Assembly (NCBI GenBank): GCA_015231795.1
Contig: JADGAX010000007.1
Coordinates: 1-64,000, forward strand
Length of the DNA: 64,000 bases
Direction: 5' to 3'
Source of the DNA: Alphaproteobacteria bacterium
GTDB lineage: Bacteria > Pseudomonadota > Alphaproteobacteria > Rhodospirillales > WMHbin7
In this document: positions 24,530 through 32,446 of the stretch, in pieces
Layout of the letters: every line of letters starts with the position of its first letter
Numbering within the stretch: position 1 is the first letter of the stretch
The notes under the pieces: model-generated
Databases searched by the model: none
What the model was told of the DNA's origin: nothing
What the model saw: only the letters and a program-made list of their open reading frames with translations
Position numbers and translations under genes: made by a program

Positions 24530-25443
24530 TGCGCGTCGTCGTCGCCGGCATGGGCGTCCAGGGCAGAAAGCGCAAGACCATCGCCGCCGCCGACGTGGTG
24601 GCCACCGTCGATCCGGTGGTCGAAGGCGTGGACCATAAGCGGATCGAAGATGTCAATCCAGCCAGTTACGATGCCGTCTTGTTGTGCGTCCCCGATCCAG
24701 AAAAGCCCACCCTGCTGCCTTGGCTGCTGGAGCGCGGCAAGCATGTCCTGGTCGAAAAGCCGTTGGAACTTGGCGACGGCGACTTCGTGGCGCTCGAAGC
24801 GCTGTCGCGCCGTCACGGAGCGTTACTTCAGGTTGGCTACAACCACCGCTACGAGCCGCATGTCGCCCGCATGCGCGAAACCCTGGCCTCGGGCGTTTTG
24901 GGTAGAATTTATTATTGCCGTTTCTTTTACGGCAACGGCACGGCGCGCGACGTGCGCAATTCTGCCTGGCGCGATCAGGGCTCGGGCGTTGTCGCCGACC
25001 TGGCCTCGCACCTTCTGGATACCGCCTGGGAATGGTTTGGGGATCTGCCGGCGCCGTTTAAGCTGATCTCGGCGCACCGGTTCGAGAACCGCGCCCCGGA
25101 TCATGCCGTGATGGCCTGCGGGGGCGGCATCCCCATCGAAATGGAAGTGTCCCTGGTTTCCTGGCGCAATCATTTTTCCGCCCTGGTGGTGGGCGAGAAG
25201 GGCAGCGCCGAGATCGACTCGCTGTGTAAATGGGGACCGTCCAGCTTTAGCCTGCGTACCCGCGTCCTGCCCAGCGGACGTCCGCCCGAGGAATGCGTCA
25301 CCCTGGTTCAGCCCGACCCCAGCTGGGCACTTGAATATGCTCATTTTAAAAAGGCCTGCCAGGCTCCGGCGCCCTACGATTCCAGCCGCGACCGGCGGAT
25401 TGCCTGTCTGCTAGAAGGTATTGCCAAGGAATGCCTGGCATGA
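24529..25443 (+). CDS. Gfo/Idh/MocA-family oxidoreductase
   Basis: A 304-residue NAD(P)-dependent sugar or cyclitol dehydrogenase. Start at ATG 24529 within TGATG. Rossmann start MRVVVAGMGVQGRKRK, acidic loop (VVATVDPVVEG), VLLCVPDP, the catalytic-lysine block VLVEKPLEL and the QVGYNHRYEPHV stretch are typical. The C-terminal alpha/beta domain has GSGVVADLASHLLDTAWEWFG, in which the Asp-x-x-x-His motif of the active site is visible. Such enzymes oxidise a ring hydroxyl, for example to a 3-keto sugar, giving a handle for amino transfer or rearrangement. Four-base-overlap operon with the UGD-like gene downstream. Confidence 0.85.
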   Translation: MRVVVAGMGVQGRKRKTIAAADVVATVDPVVEGVDHKRIEDVNPASYDAVLLCVPDPEKPTLLPWLLERGKHVLVEKPLELGDGDFVALEALSRRHGALLQVGYNHRYEPHVARMRETLASGVLGRIYYCRFFYGNGTARDVRNSAWRDQGSGVVADLASHLLDTAWEWFGDLPAPFKLISAHRFENRAPDHAVMACGGGIPIEMEVSLVSWRNHFSALVVGEKGSAEIDSLCKWGPSSFSLRTRVLPSGRPPEECVTLVQPDPSWALEYAHFKKACQAPAPYDSSRDRRIACLLEGIAKECLA

Positions 25444-26726
25444 AACCTCGCATTGCTTTTGCTGGCATGACCCATCTGGGCCTGGTGTCCAGCGTCGCTG
25501 CCGCTGCCAAGGGGTTCGAGGTGCTGGGTTTCGATCCTGACGCCGCTTTGGTCGGGGCTTTGCAAGCCGGGCGCCTGCCGATCGTCGAGCCGGATCTTGA
25601 CGACACCCTGGCCGCCAACGCCGAGCGTCTGGCCTTTACCAGCCGGATCGAGGACCTGGCGGGTTGCAACGTGGTTTTCCTGTCCGCCGACGTGCCGACC
25701 GGAGACGACGGGGGCAGCGATCTGTCCCCCATCCGCCGGTTGATCGAGACGGTTCTGCCGCATCTTGGCGCCGATGCCGTTTTCGTCGTCCTGTGCCAAG
25801 TGCCGCCCGGCTTCACGCGGACCGTGGGACGTGATGGGGCGCATCTGTTCTATCAGGTCGAGACGCTGATTTTTGGCCGCGCCATGGAACGCGCCTTACT
25901 GCCTGAACGCATTATCGTCGGCAAGAGCGACAGCGGGCTTGCTCTGCCCCCAGCCTATCGGGCCTATCTCGACGCCTTCGGCTGTCCCGTTCTGCCGATG
26001 GTCTACGAAAGTGCCGAATTGGCCAAGATCGCCATCAACTGTTTCTTGGTCGCCCAGGTCACCACCACCAACACGCTGGCCGGCCTGGCCGAACGGATCG
26101 GCGCCGACTGGGGTGAAATCGCCCCGGCCTTAAGGCTCGACGCCCGCATCGGCCCCAAGGCCTATCTGGGGCCAGGGCTTGGGCTGGCTGGCGGCAATCT
26201 CGAGCGCGATCTGGCGACGGTGCAGGCGCTGGCCTGCCAGTTCGGCAGCGAGGCGGGGCTGATCGACGCCATGACCGCCAACAGCAGCCTGCGCAAGGAC
26301 TGGATGCTGACCACCCTGCACCGCGAGGTGCTGTCCAAGATGCCCAACCCCGTGATTGCCGTGCTGGGCCTGGCTTACAAGGAAAACACCCGTTCGACCA
26401 AGAACTCGCCGTCGCTGGCTTTGATCTCCTGCCTGAAGGATTGGCAAGTTAGGGTGTTCGATCCCGTGGTCGATCCTGAAGTGCTGACTCATCCCAAACT
26501 GGTTGCGGCCCCGTCGGCGCTGGCGGCGGCCCAAGGGGCCGACGTTCTTGTCATCGCCACCGCCTGGCCCGAATTCCGCTCGCTGACCGGCGAGGTCCTT
26601 GAAAAGGTCATGCGCGGGCGTACAGTCATCGATCCCTGGCGCGTGCTGGCGTCGGCGCCGGGCTTCGATCATTTCGTTTTGGGTGTGCCGCCCCGAAGGG
26701 AGGCTTCGCTTGCTGCGTCATCATAA
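25440..26726 (+). CDS. UDP-glucose/GDP-mannose dehydrogenase homologue without the catalytic cysteine
   Basis: A 428-residue protein. Start at ATG 25440 (AAGGA nine bases upstream). It has the N-terminal NAD domain (RIAFAGMTHLGLVSS), the central helical domain (YESAELAKIAINCFLVAQVTTTNTLAGLAERIG) and the C-terminal UDP-binding domain (VIAVLGLAYKENTRSTKNSPSLALI, ATAWPEFRSL). In active enzymes the catalytic loop reads GGSCFPKD; here it is GGNLERD, with Asn253 in place of the nucleophilic cysteine. It therefore cannot form the thioester needed for two-step oxidation, and may act as a single-step dehydrogenase, an epimerase-like or a binding protein. An intact cysteine-containing UGD is at 52837. 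Confidence 0.85.
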   Translation: MKPRIAFAGMTHLGLVSSVAAAAKGFEVLGFDPDAALVGALQAGRLPIVEPDLDDTLAANAERLAFTSRIEDLAGCNVVFLSADVPTGDDGGSDLSPIRRLIETVLPHLGADAVFVVLCQVPPGFTRTVGRDGAHLFYQVETLIFGRAMERALLPERIIVGKSDSGLALPPAYRAYLDAFGCPVLPMVYESAELAKIAINCFLVAQVTTTNTLAGLAERIGADWGEIAPALRLDARIGPKAYLGPGLGLAGGNLERDLATVQALACQFGSEAGLIDAMTANSSLRKDWMLTTLHREVLSKMPNPVIAVLGLAYKENTRSTKNSPSLALISCLKDWQVRVFDPVVDPEVLTHPKLVAAPSALAAAQGADVLVIATAWPEFRSLTGEVLEKVMRGRTVIDPWRVLASAPGFDHFVLGVPPRREASLAASS

Positions 26727-27579
26727 CAGCGCACCCTCGATGCCCAAGCGGGCCGTCGTCGTCGGCGGTGGCGGCTTCGTGGGCAGGGCCATCGTCAACG
26801 CTCTGCGGGCCAAGGGTTGCGAAACCGACGCCGTATTGAAAAGTGAGATCGACCTGCTGGCCGAAGACGCGCCCCAGCGCCTGGCTGCACGCATCCAGGA
26901 CGGCGATGCGCTTATCCTGGTTTCGTTTCCAGCCCCGGCCCGCACGCATCAGGCCATGCTGGACGCCCTTCGCATGACGGCGGCCATGATCGACGCCATC
27001 AAGGGCAGGAAGTTAGCGCAACTGGTGGCGATCTCCAGCGATGCCGTCTACGCTTCCGCGCTCAGCCGCATCGACGAGCGGACCTGCCGCCAGCCCGACA
27101 GCTTTCACGGCATGGCCCATGCGGCGCGCGAATTGATGCTGGCCCAGGCCGCCAGCGCGCCTTTCGCCGTTCTCAGGCCCTGCTTGATCTATGGCGCCAA
27201 GGATCCCCATAACGGATACGGCCCCAACCGTTTCATGCGTCTTGCCGAAGCGGGCAAGCCGATCACCCTTTCCGGCCAGGGCGAGGAGTTGCGCGATCAC
27301 ATTTTCATCGAGGATGTTGCCGAGCTGGCAGCGCTTAGCGCCTTGTGGCGCTCATCGGGGTCGTTGAATCTGGCTACGGGCCATAGCGTGTCCTTTGCCG
27401 AAGTGGCTCAGATTTTGTCGGGCTTGATGCCCGGGCGGGTCCGCATCGAAACCCAGCCCAGGACACAGCCGGTCACCTACCGTCATTTCAGCGTCGAGGA
27501 GAGGATCAAGGCCTTTCCGGATTTCCAGCCGACGCCGCTGGCGTTAGGTTTGTCTCACGTCGTCAAGGAAGGACGCTGA
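26710..27579 (+). CDS. Degenerate NAD-dependent epimerase/dehydratase-like protein
   Basis: A 289-residue SDR-type protein. TTG 26710 is chosen because GGGAGG lies about seven bases before it; ATG 26740 is an alternative without a visible site. The nucleotide-binding glycines are present (VVVGGGGFVGRAIV), as are IHIEDV-like and NLATGHSVSFAEVAQIL regions. The catalytic Tyr-x-x-x-Lys is replaced: SFHGMAHAARE has His133 and His137 at those positions. It may bind a nucleotide sugar without the standard chemistry. It overlaps the previous gene, and its last base is the first base of the next start codon. Confidence 0.75.
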   Translation: MLRHHNSAPSMPKRAVVVGGGGFVGRAIVNALRAKGCETDAVLKSEIDLLAEDAPQRLAARIQDGDALILVSFPAPARTHQAMLDALRMTAAMIDAIKGRKLAQLVAISSDAVYASALSRIDERTCRQPDSFHGMAHAARELMLAQAASAPFAVLRPCLIYGAKDPHNGYGPNRFMRLAEAGKPITLSGQGEELRDHIFIEDVAELAALSALWRSSGSLNLATGHSVSFAEVAQILSGLMPGRVRIETQPRTQPVTYRHFSVEERIKAFPDFQPTPLALGLSHVVKEGR

Positions 27580-28241
27580 TGGCCGAAGTCGATTTGCTGG
27601 CCAAACTGCCCAAAAGCAAGGGAACGCGTGATCTGGCGGCGCGCAAAGCCGCTCTGACGGCAGAAAACATCCGCCTGTCGCGCGAATACGGTTGGGCCTA
27701 TTTCGACGGCCCGCGCGAGATCGGCTATGGTGGTTACCGCTATGACGGGCGGTGGATTCCGGTGGCCGAGGACATCGTGCGCCATTTCGGTCTGAAGGCG
27801 GGCGATAGGGTGCTTGACGTCGGCTGCGCCAAGGGATTCCTGGTCAAGGACTTGATGACGGCGTGTCCAGGCCTTGAGGCTTTCGGCCTCGACATTTCCG
27901 AATATGCGGTGACCCACTGCGAGCCCGAAGTGGTGGGCCGCCTGCATATCGGCAACGCGCTCAGCCTGCCCTTCCCCGACGCTAGTTTTCAGGTCGTGAT
28001 TTCCATCAACGCCATCCACAACCTGCCCCGCGATGGCGTAGTGCAGGCCCTGAAGGAAGTCCAGCGCTTGAGTGGCGGCAAGGCCTTTGTGCAGGTCGAT
28101 TCCTACCGAACGCCCGAGCAGCGTGCCTTGTTCCTGGATTGGGTGCTGACCGCCGAATTCCACGATTACCCTGAAGGCTGGTTCAAGCTGTTCGACGAGG
28201 CCGGCTACACCGGCGACTGGTATTGGACAATTCTGGAGTAG
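27579..28241 (+). CDS. Class I SAM-dependent methyltransferase (copy A of a pair)
   Basis: A 220-residue protein with the distinctive N-terminal block REYGWAYFDGPREIGYGGYRYDGRWIPVAEDIVRHFGLKAGDRVLDVGCAKGFLVKDLM, in which the SAM motif is VLDVGCAKGFL. ISINAIHNLPRDGVVQALKEVQR follows at the catalytic region. The paralogue at 36896 shares YGGYAYDGRW, SINVLHNLYNY and the VESYR-like strand. The Tyr/Gly-rich motif is known from methyltransferases of polysaccharide loci. The start overlaps the previous stop by one base. Probably methylates a nucleotide-bound sugar made in this operon. Confidence 0.8.
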   Translation: MAEVDLLAKLPKSKGTRDLAARKAALTAENIRLSREYGWAYFDGPREIGYGGYRYDGRWIPVAEDIVRHFGLKAGDRVLDVGCAKGFLVKDLMTACPGLEAFGLDISEYAVTHCEPEVVGRLHIGNALSLPFPDASFQVVISINAIHNLPRDGVVQALKEVQRLSGGKAFVQVDSYRTPEQRALFLDWVLTAEFHDYPEGWFKLFDEAGYTGDWYWTILE

Positions 28242-28250
28242 AGACGCGAC

Positions 28251-29243
28251 ATGGCAAAAACCTATGCGATCCTGGGTGCCGCGGGCTGTTTTTCCGTGCA
28301 GACCGCACTTTGGCTTCTTGACCATGCCGAACCGTCCAAGGTGATCGGCGTTGGCCGCCATCCCTTGCCCGAGGACTCCTTCTCGCTGGGCGTTCACCGG
28401 CGCAAGGGCTACGAATACCACGCCTACCACGTCACCTATGAATGGGAAGAGCTACTGGAACTGCTCGACCGCGAGCGGCCCGAGGTCATCATCAATTTCG
28501 CTGCCCAGGGCGAGGGGGCACTTTCCTGGAAGAAGTCGTGGCGCTATTTCGAAACCAACTGCGTTGGGCTGACCAGGCTGGTCGAGCATTTGGGAAAGCG
28601 CGATTGGTTGGAACGCTTCATCCATATTGGTACCTCCGAACTGTATGGTTCGGTCGGCCATGCGGTGAACGAGGACCATCCCATCAAGCCCACTAATCCC
28701 TATGCTGTTTCAAAGGCCGCCTTTGACATGCATTTGGAATGCATCCGCGACGTGCTGGGTTTTCGGATGAACATCATCCGCCCTTCCAACGCCTATTGCC
28801 CGGCCCAGCGCCTGCACCGCGTTATCCCCAAGGCGGTGGTGCTGGGGCTGCAGGGTAAAAAGTTGCCGCTGCAGGGCGGCGGCGCGGTCCGCAAATCCTA
28901 TTTCCATGCCCGAGACCTAGCTCGCGCGATCTATCTGGTGTCCGAGAAGGCGCCCTTGGGCGCCATCTACAACTGTGGACCCAAGGAGCCTATATCGATC
29001 CGTGAGATCGTCGAGAAGACCGCCCAGGCCTTGGGTATGCCGTTCGACGATCTGGTCGAGATGGCGCCCGCCCGCCAGGGCGAGGATGCCTGCTATTGGC
29101 TGGATTCGTCGCGTCTCATGCGCGACACCGGATGGGCGCCGCAAATCAGCCTGGAAGAAGGATTGGCCGAGATGGTCGAATGGGGCCGCGCTTATCTTGG
29201 CAATTTGCAGGAATATCCGACAGACTATGTGTTAAGAGCATGA
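28251..29243 (+). CDS. NDP-sugar 4,6-dehydratase family protein (GDP-mannose dehydratase-like)
   Basis: A 330-residue extended SDR. NAD motif is slightly unusual (AILGAAGCFSVQTALWLL), the serine block is HIGTSELYG, and the catalytic Y-A-V-S-K is intact (NPYAVSKAAFDMHLE). The dehydratase-type RPSNAYCPAQRLHRVIPKAVVLGLQGKKLPLQGGG arm and YFHARDLARAIYLV fit GDP-mannose or dTDP-glucose 4,6-dehydratases, which form the 4-keto-6-deoxy sugar that later steps alter. Nine bases after the methyltransferase gene, and its stop overlaps the transketolase start (ATGA). Confidence 0.85.
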   Translation: MAKTYAILGAAGCFSVQTALWLLDHAEPSKVIGVGRHPLPEDSFSLGVHRRKGYEYHAYHVTYEWEELLELLDRERPEVIINFAAQGEGALSWKKSWRYFETNCVGLTRLVEHLGKRDWLERFIHIGTSELYGSVGHAVNEDHPIKPTNPYAVSKAAFDMHLECIRDVLGFRMNIIRPSNAYCPAQRLHRVIPKAVVLGLQGKKLPLQGGGAVRKSYFHARDLARAIYLVSEKAPLGAIYNCGPKEPISIREIVEKTAQALGMPFDDLVEMAPARQGEDACYWLDSSRLMRDTGWAPQISLEEGLAEMVEWGRAYLGNLQEYPTDYVLRA

Positions 29244-30046
29244 CCAGGGCTAACGATTTCGATACGGTGGCGGCAAGGCTGCGCTGCCTGAGCTACCGGC
29301 GGCGCATCCTCGGCGTAGCGCATGCCGTGCAGGCGGCGCATGTGGCGCCCGCCTTCTCGTGTCTCGAGATGGTCGATGCCATCTATTACGGCCTGAAGGG
29401 TGAGCACGATCATTTCCTGATCTCGAAGGGGCACGGGGTGCTGGCCCAGTATGCGGTGCTGGAGGGGCTGGGCATCCTGTCACCTGAGGAACTCGACCGA
29501 TACGACACGTTGGATGGCCGCCTGGCCGCCCATCCCGACCGCGGCGTTCCGGGCATCGAAGCCTCGACCGGCTCCCTGGGCCATGGCATGGCCCTGGCGG
29601 CGGGCATGGCCCTGGCGGAACGCCTGCAAGGAACCATGGGATCTATTCACGTCCTGTTGTCAGACGGCGAATTCCAGGAAGGCTCGACCTGGGAAGCGAT
29701 GATGATGGCCGCCAATCTCAAGCTTGGCAATCTGGTAGCCTATCTCGACCTCAACGATTTTCAGGGGCTGGGGCGGACCAGCCAAACCCATCCCGCCTTC
29801 TATCCGGTGCTGGACAAAGTGCGCGCCTTCGGCTGGGAAGCCCAGGAAGCCAACGGGCACGACGCGGGCATGGTGGTCTCGAAGGTGCGCGACCGGCAGG
29901 GCGGCAAGCCCTTCTTGCTGGTCGGGAAAACGGTGAAGGGGCGCGGCGTGTCCTTTATGGAGAACCAGCCGATCTGGCATTACCGCTCGCCCAATGACCA
30001 GGAGTACCGGCAAGCGCTCGACGAGTTGCATGAGGTCTCGTCATGA
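29240..30046 (+). CDS. Transketolase, N-terminal (thiamine-diphosphate) subunit, copy 1
   Basis: A 268-residue half-transketolase. ATG 29240 overlaps the previous stop. The ThDP-binding half shows SKGHGVLAQYAVL (62-74), EASTGSLGHGM and the metal/ThDP motif S-D-G at 141-143 followed by the N of D-L-N at 170-172 (normal G-D-G is S-D-G here). The other half is the next gene, which overlaps by four bases; the two should assemble as an alpha2-beta2 enzyme. Split transketolases in sugar clusters transfer two-carbon units to make longer or branched ketose phosphates. A second split pair is at 44635-46370. Confidence 0.9.
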   Translation: MTRANDFDTVAARLRCLSYRRRILGVAHAVQAAHVAPAFSCLEMVDAIYYGLKGEHDHFLISKGHGVLAQYAVLEGLGILSPEELDRYDTLDGRLAAHPDRGVPGIEASTGSLGHGMALAAGMALAERLQGTMGSIHVLLSDGEFQEGSTWEAMMMAANLKLGNLVAYLDLNDFQGLGRTSQTHPAFYPVLDKVRAFGWEAQEANGHDAGMVVSKVRDRQGGKPFLLVGKTVKGRGVSFMENQPIWHYRSPNDQEYRQALDELHEVSS

Positions 30047-30966
30047 GAAACAATTTCGCCGCTGCCTTCCACGAAGCCGCCGGGCAGGATCCGCGCCTGT
30101 GCCTGCTGGTGGCCGATATTTCGCCCGCCGGTTCCATTCAGGCCTTCCGCGAGGCCTATCCCGACCGCTTCATCAATACCGGCGTTGCCGAGCAGGTGAT
30201 GATCGGCATGGCCGCCGGTATGGCCATGCGTGGCTTGCGTCCCTTCGCCTATACCATTGCTCCGTTCGCGCTCTACCGGCCCTTCGAAATGATCCGGGTC
30301 GACCTGGCTTACCAGAATCTGCCCGTCACCGTGGTCGGCATCGGCGGCGGCGTCACCTATTCCGTTCTGGGCGGAACCCACCATGCCCAGGAAGATGTCG
30401 CCATCGCCTGCGCCGTGCCCAATATGGCCGTCATCGCCCCTTGCGATCCACTGGAAACGCGCGAGGCCACCAAGTGGTGCGCCGGGCAGGAACGGGGGCC
30501 GGTCTATCTGCGCCTGGGCAAGGCGGGCGAGCCGGATCTGACCTCGCAGACCAGCGAGCCATTCGTCTTCGGCAAGCTTAGGTTTTTGACCAAGGGCAGC
30601 GACGTCGCCGTTCTGTCCTACGGCCCGATCCTTAAGATGGGGGCCGAGATCGCTAACCGCTTTCGCCAAGAGGGCACTTCGGTCTCGCTGATTTCTGCCC
30701 ATACGCTGAAACCCTTCGACACCGAGGGCGTGGCCGACCTGCTGGCGAATTGCCGCCGGGTTGTGGTGATCGAAGAGATGGTGCCGCATGGCGGCCTAGC
30801 CGACCGGGTGAAGGTGCTCGCCTGGGAACGGAAAGCCACCTGCCGCATCGACACCTTCACGCTGGACGATGCCTTCCACCACCGCTACGGCACACATGCC
30901 GAACTGCTGGCCGTTCACGGATTGGAGCTGGAGCGGATTTGGCAGAGTCTTAAACAAGATTCCTGA
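30043..30966 (+). CDS. Transketolase, C-terminal subunit, copy 1
   Basis: A 307-residue partner of the gene upstream (four-base overlap). The pyrimidine-binding domain contains the catalytic glutamate in NTGVAEQVMIGMAAGMAM (Glu50), followed by the conserved GGGVTYSVLGGTHHAQEDVAIACAVPNMAVIAPCDPLETREA and the C-terminal regulatory domain (VAVLSYGPILKMGAEIANRF, TLKPFDTEGVADLL, VVVIEEMVPHGGLADRVKVL). The set is close to 1-deoxyxylulose-5-phosphate synthase and transketolase C-termini. Ends the tightly overlapping run that begins at 21978. Substrates unknown. Confidence 0.9.
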   Translation: MRNNFAAAFHEAAGQDPRLCLLVADISPAGSIQAFREAYPDRFINTGVAEQVMIGMAAGMAMRGLRPFAYTIAPFALYRPFEMIRVDLAYQNLPVTVVGIGGGVTYSVLGGTHHAQEDVAIACAVPNMAVIAPCDPLETREATKWCAGQERGPVYLRLGKAGEPDLTSQTSEPFVFGKLRFLTKGSDVAVLSYGPILKMGAEIANRFRQEGTSVSLISAHTLKPFDTEGVADLLANCRRVVVIEEMVPHGGLADRVKVLAWERKATCRIDTFTLDDAFHHRYGTHAELLAVHGLELERIWQSLKQDS

Positions 30967-31021
30967 TGACCGGGTGGAATGTCATGATCCTGCAGCGCAG
31001 CGCCAACCCGTTGGAGGGAGC

Positions 31022-32161
31022 ATGAGTGCCGAGCAATTCTGCCGCCTGTGTGAAGGCGGCCTTGATCTGCTGGCAGACTTTACTGTGCTGCCCAGGGTGA
31101 CCTCGGATGCCCGGCCCTGGCCGGCCGGGGGAGAGTTGGCCGTCTGCCGAGACTGCGGCTTGGTCCAGCATCCCGACACTTTGTCCTGGCGGGCCGAAGC
31201 CGCCGCCATCTATGCGGAATACGGTTTCTATCTTCAGGCAGATGGGGCAGAGCAGGCGGTCTTCGTCTCGGGACAGCCCAGGCGCCGTTCGGAACAGGTG
31301 CTGGATAGCGCTCTAGCGGTGCTGGCGCTGCCTGAACAGGGGCGTGCGGTGGACATCGGCTGCGGCAACGGCGGCATGCTGACGGCATTGTCATCGCGGC
31401 TGCCGGGATGGCGATTGACGGGGTACGACCAGGATAATCGCAGCGCTAAATTGGTCGAAGCCATTCCCGGCGTGGAGGTGCTTCATGTCGGCCCTCTCGG
31501 CAGCTTAGCGGGGCTGTTCGATTTTGCCACCCTGGCGCATTCCCTCGAGCATTTTCAGCACCCGGCAAAGACGCTGGCGGCGATCCGCCGCCAGTTGACT
31601 CCCGACGGCGCCCTGTTGGTCGAGGTTCCCGATCATCGCGCCAATCCCTTCGATCTCGTTTTGGCGGACCACGCCTGTCATTTCTCCCCAGCCACCCTCG
31701 ACGCCACCTTGCGAGCCGGCGGCTTTGACCCCCTGACGGTGACCTGCGCCTGGGTGCCCAAGGAACTTTCTGCCGTGGCGCGGCCCGGGCCGCCGCAAGC
31801 CCCAGGACCAGCGGAATGCGGCGCAAGGAAGGGAGCCGAGGCGGGCGTCGCCTGGCTGAGCGCCCTAGCCGCTCAAGCGCGTGCTGCAGCTTCAACAAGC
31901 AAGGGCGTGGCGGTGTTCGGATCGTCGATCGGCGCTAGCTGGATGGTGGGGCTGCTGGGCGAGGCGGTGACGCTGCTGGTCGACGAAGACACTACGCGCC
32001 TCGGCCATTTCCATCTCGGCCGCCCAATCGTCTTGCCTGCCCAGGTTCCCGATGGAACCACCGTGTTGGTTCCTCTGGCGCCTGCCGTCGGCGCTGCCGT
32101 CGTCGCCCGGCTGGGGCAGGGGCCTGGAGAGTGGCTGGCCCCGCCCAGACTCACTTCCTAG
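31022..32161 (+). CDS. Zinc-ribbon C-methyltransferase-like protein
   Basis: A 379-residue protein with an N-terminal zinc-binding Cys7/Cys10 and Cys42/Cys45 pair (CRLC...CRDCGLVQHP), a SAM-binding domain (AVDIGCGNGGMLTALSS, residues about 108-124; TLAHSLEHFQHPAKTLAAIRRQL) and a C-terminal Rossmann-like domain (VAVFGSSIGASWMVGLLGEAVTLLVDED...HLGRPIV). This three-part layout is that of TylCIII/NovU-type sugar C-methyltransferases, which add a methyl group to a carbon next to a keto group on an NDP-sugar. A GGAGGGAG site lies five bases before the ATG. A palindromic element follows directly at its stop. Confidence 0.8.
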   Translation: MSAEQFCRLCEGGLDLLADFTVLPRVTSDARPWPAGGELAVCRDCGLVQHPDTLSWRAEAAAIYAEYGFYLQADGAEQAVFVSGQPRRRSEQVLDSALAVLALPEQGRAVDIGCGNGGMLTALSSRLPGWRLTGYDQDNRSAKLVEAIPGVEVLHVGPLGSLAGLFDFATLAHSLEHFQHPAKTLAAIRRQLTPDGALLVEVPDHRANPFDLVLADHACHFSPATLDATLRAGGFDPLTVTCAWVPKELSAVARPGPPQAPGPAECGARKGAEAGVAWLSALAAQARAAASTSKGVAVFGSSIGASWMVGLLGEAVTLLVDEDTTRLGHFHLGRPIVLPAQVPDGTTVLVPLAPAVGAAVVARLGQGPGEWLAPPRLTS

Positions 32162-32222
32162 AGCGGGTCGTCTGAAATCGAAGCCGTTAAACGGCTTCGA
32201 TTGAGGGCGTGAATCCGCTCTA
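32159..32222. repeat. Palindromic element at the end of the C-methyltransferase gene
   Basis: Outer arms TAGAGCGG and CCGCTCTA (8 bp) enclose an inner inverted repeat AATCGAAGCCGTT (32176-32188) and AACGGCTTCGATT (32190-32202), 13 bp around one base. The element starts at the TAG stop codon of the upstream gene. This kind of palindrome is scattered in alphaproteobacterial genomes and can act as a terminator. Its right half supplies the -35-like TTGAGG of the next promoter. Confidence 0.7.
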
Positions 32223-32230
32223 CATATAAT
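32201..32230 (+). promoter_or_regulatory. Candidate sigma-70 promoter for the second carbamoyltransferase operon
   Basis: TTGAGG (32201-32206) and a perfect TATAAT (32225-32230) are separated by 18 bases. The -35 lies in the palindromic element. The implied transcript has a leader of roughly 210 bases before the ATG at 32447, with a small inverted repeat GTCACAAAGTGAC (32259-32271). The 285-base gap holds no gene that I can support. Confidence 0.5.
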
Positions 32231-32446
32231 TTAGGGAACGATGTACATTTTAATCCGTGTCACAAAGTGACTCGGGTTAATACGATCGTGCGCTAGGCCG
32301 TTGCCTTGCCATGAACGATACGTTACCCTCCAAGGGGATGCTTTCTATTGCAAGACCGGACCGTTGATGCTCAAAGCACCTCGTTTTCGCCTTCAGCGCC
32401 GCTGGAATTCCCTTCAGCTTGCGATCTTGGCCCAGGTTGAAGCGGC

